From Planctomycetota bacterium (GTDB lineage: Bacteria; Planctomycetota; B15-G4), in contig BQJR01000003.1 in assembly GCA_021604805.1 (NCBI GenBank), positions 620,001 to 684,000 of the forward strand: a stretch of DNA of 64,000 bases, given 5' to 3'. A program made the position numbers and the translations under genes. The notes below the pieces were generated by a model. That model was not told the DNA's origin, ran no database searches, and saw nothing but the letters and a program-made list of their open reading frames with translations. Shown piece after piece: positions 60,557 to 64,000 of this stretch; position 1 is the first letter of the stretch, and every line of letters begins with the position of its first letter.

Positions 60557-62959
60557 ATGCACGACGAATCACTCGAAGCGGTGCGTGCCGTGAAAGAAGC
60601 GCACGAAGCACAACTGCTCGCGCTGCCGAACGTTCACGGCGTTGATGTGGGCTACAAGTACGTGGGAGGACAACGCACGAACGAGATCGTGGTGCGCGTG
60701 TTCGTGTCGAGCAAGCAGAATGTGCCCGACGAACACTGCGTACCCAGCGAGCTCGACGGCTGCCGCACCGACGTCATCGAAGAAGTCCTGGAAGCTCAAA
60801 CGCTGATGCTCGAGTTGGAATCCGCTCTCACGGCGGACCCCAAGCAGCGCTTCTCCACGCTCGTCGGCGGCATCAGCACCGGACCGTGTGCAGGCAGCGC
60901 GGGCTTCACCTTCGCCGGTACGGCGGGCGCGCTGGTCGAGTCTCAAGGCGCCACGCAGCTGCTCAGCAATGCCCATGTGCTCTGCGTCGACGCGTTCTGG
61001 AAGGTCGGGAACGAGGTCGCCCAACCTGCGGTCCCGGATGGTGGGCGCTGCCCGAGCGACTGCATCGGCGTGCTCGAACAGGCATGCCTCGGACCGAACT
61101 CTAACCCTCACCAAGTGGATGCTGCGCGAGCGACCATCGTCAATCGCAGCTCGATGAACTGGATCCTGAACATCGGTCGCGTGCACGGGACCCAAACCGC
61201 GACACTCGGTGAGAGCGTGCGCAAGCAGGGCAGGACCACCGGCCTGCGTTCGGGACTCATCGACGGCCTTCACCGCACGACCATGGTGCGCTACTTCGAC
61301 AATGGCGCGTGGCAGCTACGGGGTGCGCCGCATGCGTGGGAATCCACCGCGGCGATGACGAGCCTCGACCACCAGCTCTACGTCGTGCAGAACGACAAGC
61401 TCTGGGAAGCCAACCCGAGCACTGGCGTGTACAAGCAACTCGGCACGGGCCAAGCCTGGTCCAACACCGCTGCGATGACGGGCCTCGGCGGCATGCTCTA
61501 CATCGTGCAGAGCAACAGGCTCTGGGAAGCCGACCCGAGCACCGGCATCTACAAGCAACTCGGCACGGGCCAAGCCTGGTCCGACACCGCTGCGATGACG
61601 AGCCTCAACGGCATGCTCTACATCGTGCAGGGCAACAAGCTCTGGGAGGCCAACCCGAGCACCGGCGTCTACAAGCAACTTGGCACCGGAGAAGCCTGGT
61701 TCGACACGGCGGCGATGACCAGCCTCAACAGCATGCTCTACGTGGTGCAGAACAAGAAGCTCTGGGAGGTCGACCCGGCCACCGGCACCTACAAACAACT
61801 CGGCAAGGGACAAGCCTGGTTCGACACCGCGGCCATGACGAGCCTGAACGGCACGCTCTACGTGGTGCAGAACAGCAAGCTCTGGACAGCCGACCCGAGC
61901 ACCGGCGTCTACAAGCAACTCGGCGGCGGCCAGCACTGGAGCGGAACGGCCGCGATGACGGCGGAAGGGAACGAGATCTTCGTGATCCAAGCCAACTCGT
62001 TGTGGGCTGTCTCCGGCGGAATCACCGCGGTCTCGTCGAACCAGATCTCGATCTCCACACCGGTGGGAACGCCACGCTTCTCGGATCACGGAGACTCCGG
62101 ATCGGTCGTCGTCAGTGACGACAACCGCATCGTGGGCTTGCTCTACGCAGGTTCGGACGACGGCGCTCACACCGTGGCCAACCCGATCGCCGACGTGTTC
62201 GCCGCGCTCGACGTGACCCTCGCCAAGGGCTCACCGGGCGCCTACCTGAAGTTGGGACCGTCCGGCGCGTGGGCCGACACGACAGCGATGACGACGGTCG
62301 GCGAGAAGCTCTACGCCGTCCAGAACCAGAAGCTCTGGGAGGTCACTCCAGCCACCGGCGCCTACAAGCAACTCGGCGCGGGTCAGGCCTGGTTCGACAC
62401 GGCAGCGATGACCGGCCTCGGCAGCACGCTCTACATCGTGCAGAACGACAAGCTCTGGAAGGTCGACGCGAGCACCGGCACCTACGAGCAACTCGGCACG
62501 GGACAGGCTTGGTTCAAGACCGCAGCCATGACCCGTCTCAACGGCATGCTCTACGTCGTGCAGAACAGCAAGCTCTGGGAAGCCGACCCGAGCACCGGCA
62601 CCTACAAGCAACTCGGCACCGGAGAAGCCTGGTTCGACACGGCGGCGATGACCAGCCTCAACGGCATGCTCTACGTGGTGCAGAACAAGAAGCTCTGGGA
62701 AGTCGACCCGGCCACCGGCACCTACAAACAACTCGGCAAGGGACAAGCTTGGTTCGACACGGTGGCGATGACCGCCTTCGGCCAACAACTCTACGTGGTC
62801 CAGAACGACAAGCTCTGGGAGGCGGATCCCAGCACGGGAGCTTACAAGCAACTGGGCTCGGGCTCGGCGTGGAGCAACACCGCTGCGATGACGCAGTTCG
62901 ACGAGATGCTCTACGTGATCCAAGCCGACTCACTCTGGGTCGCTCAGCCCGGCAACTGA
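60557..62959 (+). CDS. Trypsin-like protease with inserted and C-terminal propeller repeats
   Basis: An 800-aa protein. Residues 1-250 form the first part of a Nal1-like trypsin-fold peptidase: PNVHGVDVGYKYVGGQRTNE, then the catalytic His140 (LLSNAHVLC) and Asp188 (HQVDAARATI), and GRTTGLRSGLIDG. At about 260-490 six repeats of about 40 aa are inserted, after which the protease resumes (about 491-560) with Ser514 in GDSGSVVV and VGLLYAGSDDG/TVANPI. A second set of six repeats fills 571-800. Each repeat reads like AWFDTAAMTSLNGMLYVVQN, then KLWEADPSTGTYKQLG, and suggests a propeller blade. No signal peptide is visible. Good RBS (GAGGAAGA). Function: probably a substrate- or glycan-binding protease; unproven. 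Confidence 0.88.
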   Translation: MHDESLEAVRAVKEAHEAQLLALPNVHGVDVGYKYVGGQRTNEIVVRVFVSSKQNVPDEHCVPSELDGCRTDVIEEVLEAQTLMLELESALTADPKQRFSTLVGGISTGPCAGSAGFTFAGTAGALVESQGATQLLSNAHVLCVDAFWKVGNEVAQPAVPDGGRCPSDCIGVLEQACLGPNSNPHQVDAARATIVNRSSMNWILNIGRVHGTQTATLGESVRKQGRTTGLRSGLIDGLHRTTMVRYFDNGAWQLRGAPHAWESTAAMTSLDHQLYVVQNDKLWEANPSTGVYKQLGTGQAWSNTAAMTGLGGMLYIVQSNRLWEADPSTGIYKQLGTGQAWSDTAAMTSLNGMLYIVQGNKLWEANPSTGVYKQLGTGEAWFDTAAMTSLNSMLYVVQNKKLWEVDPATGTYKQLGKGQAWFDTAAMTSLNGTLYVVQNSKLWTADPSTGVYKQLGGGQHWSGTAAMTAEGNEIFVIQANSLWAVSGGITAVSSNQISISTPVGTPRFSDHGDSGSVVVSDDNRIVGLLYAGSDDGAHTVANPIADVFAALDVTLAKGSPGAYLKLGPSGAWADTTAMTTVGEKLYAVQNQKLWEVTPATGAYKQLGAGQAWFDTAAMTGLGSTLYIVQNDKLWKVDASTGTYEQLGTGQAWFKTAAMTRLNGMLYVVQNSKLWEADPSTGTYKQLGTGEAWFDTAAMTSLNGMLYVVQNKKLWEVDPATGTYKQLGKGQAWFDTVAMTAFGQQLYVVQNDKLWEADPSTGAYKQLGSGSAWSNTAAMTQFDEMLYVIQADSLWVAQPGN
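61334..62020 (+). repeat. 120-bp coding repeats, block 1 (six copies)
   Basis: Repeat starts at 61334, 61454, 61574, 61694, 61814 and 61934, each 120 bp (40 codons), with the sixth truncated and ending in SLWAVSGG. It is inserted between two halves of the protease domain. Confidence 0.93.
62267..62956 (+). repeat. 120-bp coding repeats, block 2 (six copies)
   Basis: Repeat starts at 62267, 62387, 62507, 62627, 62747 and 62867, with the sixth shortened to SLWVAQPGN, mirroring block 1. About 140 bp around 62620-62759 is almost identical to 61687-61826 in block 1. Confidence 0.93.
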
Positions 62960-62978
62960 ACAGTCGCGCAGCAAGTCG

Positions 62979-63015
62979 CCGAGCCTCGCAGCCCTACCGA
63001 CGCTGCGAGGTTCGG
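62979..63015 (+). terminator. Strong hairpin after the protease gene
   Basis: CCGAGCCTCGCAGC (62979-62992) pairs with GCTGCGAGGTTCGG (63002-63015) over 14 bp with one G-U pair, enclosing a 9-nt loop. A C-rich run follows but no T-tract. It separates the protease gene from the blaI-type promoter. Confidence 0.65.
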
Positions 63016-63024
63016 CCCCTCCCC

Positions 63025-63050
63025 TTGACATACTGCTACATCTGTAGCAG
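63025..63050 (+). promoter_or_regulatory. Promoter and BlaI-type operator
   Basis: TTGACA (63025-63030) is followed directly by the inverted repeat CTGCTACA-TC-TGTAGCAG (63033-63050), perfect 8-bp arms around 2 bp. It resembles the BlaI/MecI operator core (TACA...TGTA). Repressor bound here would cover the promoter and block transcription of its own operon. Confidence 0.75.
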
Positions 63051-63082
63051 AGTGCCGTCCCACCCACGGGAGCAGGCGCTCG

Positions 63083-63457
63083 ATGAATCTGAGTGACGCG
63101 GAATGGAAGGTGATGCAGGTGCTCTGGTCCGAGCAACCCGCCACCGCGCGCGTGCTGCTCGATGCACTCGGCAGCGACACCGAGTGGGCCTACTCCACGC
63201 TCAAGACCTTGCTCGCGCGGCTCGTGGAGAAGGGCGCCGTGAGCGCGCGCACCGAGGGTCGTCAACGCGTGTACAGCGCCAAGCTCAAGAAGCAGCGCGC
63301 ACGGAAGACCGCCTTGAGCGGCCTGCTCGGCAAGGCCTTCGACGGTCACTGGGGCAACCTGTTCCACCACGTGATCGAGGAACAGAAGCTGAGCGCGGCC
63401 GACCGTGAACGTCTGCGCGAGATGTTGCGCGCGCTGGAAGACGACGACGACACGTGA
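63083..63457 (+). CDS. BlaI/MecI/CopY-family repressor
   Basis: A 124-aa winged-helix repressor. It begins with the typical LSDAEWKVMQVLW, followed by the recognition region WAYSTLKTLLARLVEKGAV, and RQRVYSAKL, then a helical dimerisation tail (about 70-124). In this family proteolysis of the repressor by a membrane sensor peptidase relieves repression. GGGAG lies about 10 nt before the ATG. An operator sits in its promoter and the sensor-type gene follows 2 bp after the stop. Nothing in the window resembles a beta-lactamase, so the regulated function is unknown. Confidence 0.93.
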   Translation: MNLSDAEWKVMQVLWSEQPATARVLLDALGSDTEWAYSTLKTLLARLVEKGAVSARTEGRQRVYSAKLKKQRARKTALSGLLGKAFDGHWGNLFHHVIEEQKLSAADRERLREMLRALEDDDDT

Positions 63458-63459
63458 CC

Positions 63460-64000
63460 ATGATCGGGGAACTCATCGCGCCGGCTTACGCGTCGCTCGC
63501 TGAGTGGGCGGCGCACTGGTGGACGTGGATCGCCCCGCTGAGCGTGCAGCTCGCGGCGCTCGCCTTGCCGCTCTGGTGGCTCGACCGACTGTGGACGCGT
63601 TCGGGTCGCTTGCGTCTGCGCGCGCTCTTGTGGAGCGCGGTGTTGCTGCGCGTGGTCTGGCCCGGCGATCTCGGTGTCTTGAGTTGGGACGCGCCGGCTG
63701 CCTTGCGCGGCGCGCTGCACGCCGCGCAGGCCGACTCGCCGCCGCTCGGTGGGCTTGCGTCGGGCGCGAACTCCTTGGTCGGCGCTGAGCTGTCGTCGAG
63801 CGCTGGCCGCTCCGCGACCTCGAGCCTCGACAGCTTCGCGGCGTGGCTCCCCGCGCTCGCGCTGCTGTGGGCGCTGGGCGCCGTGCTCGGCGGCGCGCTG
63901 CATGCGCACCGTTGCCGGCGAGCGCGTCGGAGTTGGGGCGTCGGGAGCGCTCTCTCGAACGAACACCTTTCACAGAACGCGCTGCGCACGGAACTGCGCG
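63460..64000 (+). CDS. BlaR1/M56-type membrane peptidase, 5' part only
   Basis: An open frame of at least 180 codons running off the window end, starting at the ATG at 63460, 2 bp after the repressor stop (a GTG at 63454 overlaps that stop by 4 bp and is possible). The visible part contains hydrophobic helices: about 19-40 (HWWTWIAPLSVQLAALALPL), 47-68, and 128-147 (AAWLPALALLWALGAVLGGA), then a basic loop. This matches the membrane N-terminus of BlaR1/MecR1-type M56 zinc peptidases. The catalytic HExxH would lie beyond the window. It should cleave or trigger cleavage of the adjacent BlaI-type repressor. Assignment rests on topology and context. Confidence 0.75.
   Translation, partial: MIGELIAPAYASLAEWAAHWWTWIAPLSVQLAALALPLWWLDRLWTRSGRLRLRALLWSAVLLRVVWPGDLGVLSWDAPAALRGALHAAQADSPPLGGLASGANSLVGAELSSSAGRSATSSLDSFAAWLPALALLWALGAVLGGALHAHRCRRARRSWGVGSALSNEHLSQNALRTELR

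Overview
The window is very GC-rich, densely coded bacterial DNA with no RNA genes, phage genes, insertion sequences or CRISPR arrays that I could see. The gene set points to an environmental member of the Planctomycetota. The markers are a PVC-type 'membrane-bound dehydrogenase' with HEAT repeats and a terminal c-type haem motif, a DUF2231-cytochrome c fusion, ThuA, Tat-exported sugar isomerase-like proteins, DUF1684, an unusual sulfatase-like enzyme and many large secreted proteins of unknown role. This assignment is inference from gene content, not from a marker gene.

Layout. 38-2822: two-component system whose kinase carries its own periplasmic solute-binding domain. 2849-11571: block of six minus-strand genes for secreted or redox functions (amidohydrolase, ThuA, dehydrogenase-cytochrome, TIM-barrel isomerase, cytochrome, DUF1684 lipoprotein). 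11706-14516: ECF sigma factor, anti-sigma factor and a PDZ lipoprotein; the sigma gene and the PDZ gene share a promoter motif. 14562-20186: alpha/beta hydrolase, TIM-barrel protein, flavodoxin, LOR/SDH-domain enzyme, MATE/ANKH-like membrane protein. 20195-25829: secreted alpha/beta hydrolase with a small partner, Ada DNA repair protein, beta-helix-like secreted protein. 25909-28957: SufR-like cysteine regulator divergent from a VOC protein, then a LytS/LytTR two-component system. 29235-36350: propeller-TPR protein, formiminotransferase-cyclodeaminase, DUF72, small Cys-rich secreted protein, large Ig-like repeat protein. 36451-43348: fused acyl-CoA mutase IcmF, zinc ribbon protein, DUF1275, FkbM methyltransferase, MoeA. 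43603-48021: M14 peptidase and SGNH hydrolase. 48125-52668: second ECF sigma/anti-sigma pair with an adjacent target gene that shares its promoter motif. 52932-60309: sulfatase-like lipoprotein, three secreted or lipid-anchored proteins, amidohydrolase, FG-GAP protein, sodium:solute symporter. 60557-64000: a trypsin-like protease with a six-repeat propeller inserted inside its catalytic domain and a second at its C-terminus, followed by a BlaI/BlaR1-type regulatory pair cut by the window end.

Regulation. Three promoter classes can be read by eye. The first is a housekeeping -10 element (TAGGAT, TAGGCT, TACGCT and similar), often only 6-9 nt from the start codon, which implies leaderless transcripts. 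The second is an ECF motif, GGGAACC-N16-CGTT. The third is another ECF motif, GTTAAC-N18-GTTCGGG. Short tandem repeats (11, 14, 15 and 17 bp) occupy several intergenic gaps. No gene-free gap exceeds 300 bp. The most novel object is the protease-propeller protein at 60557-62959.
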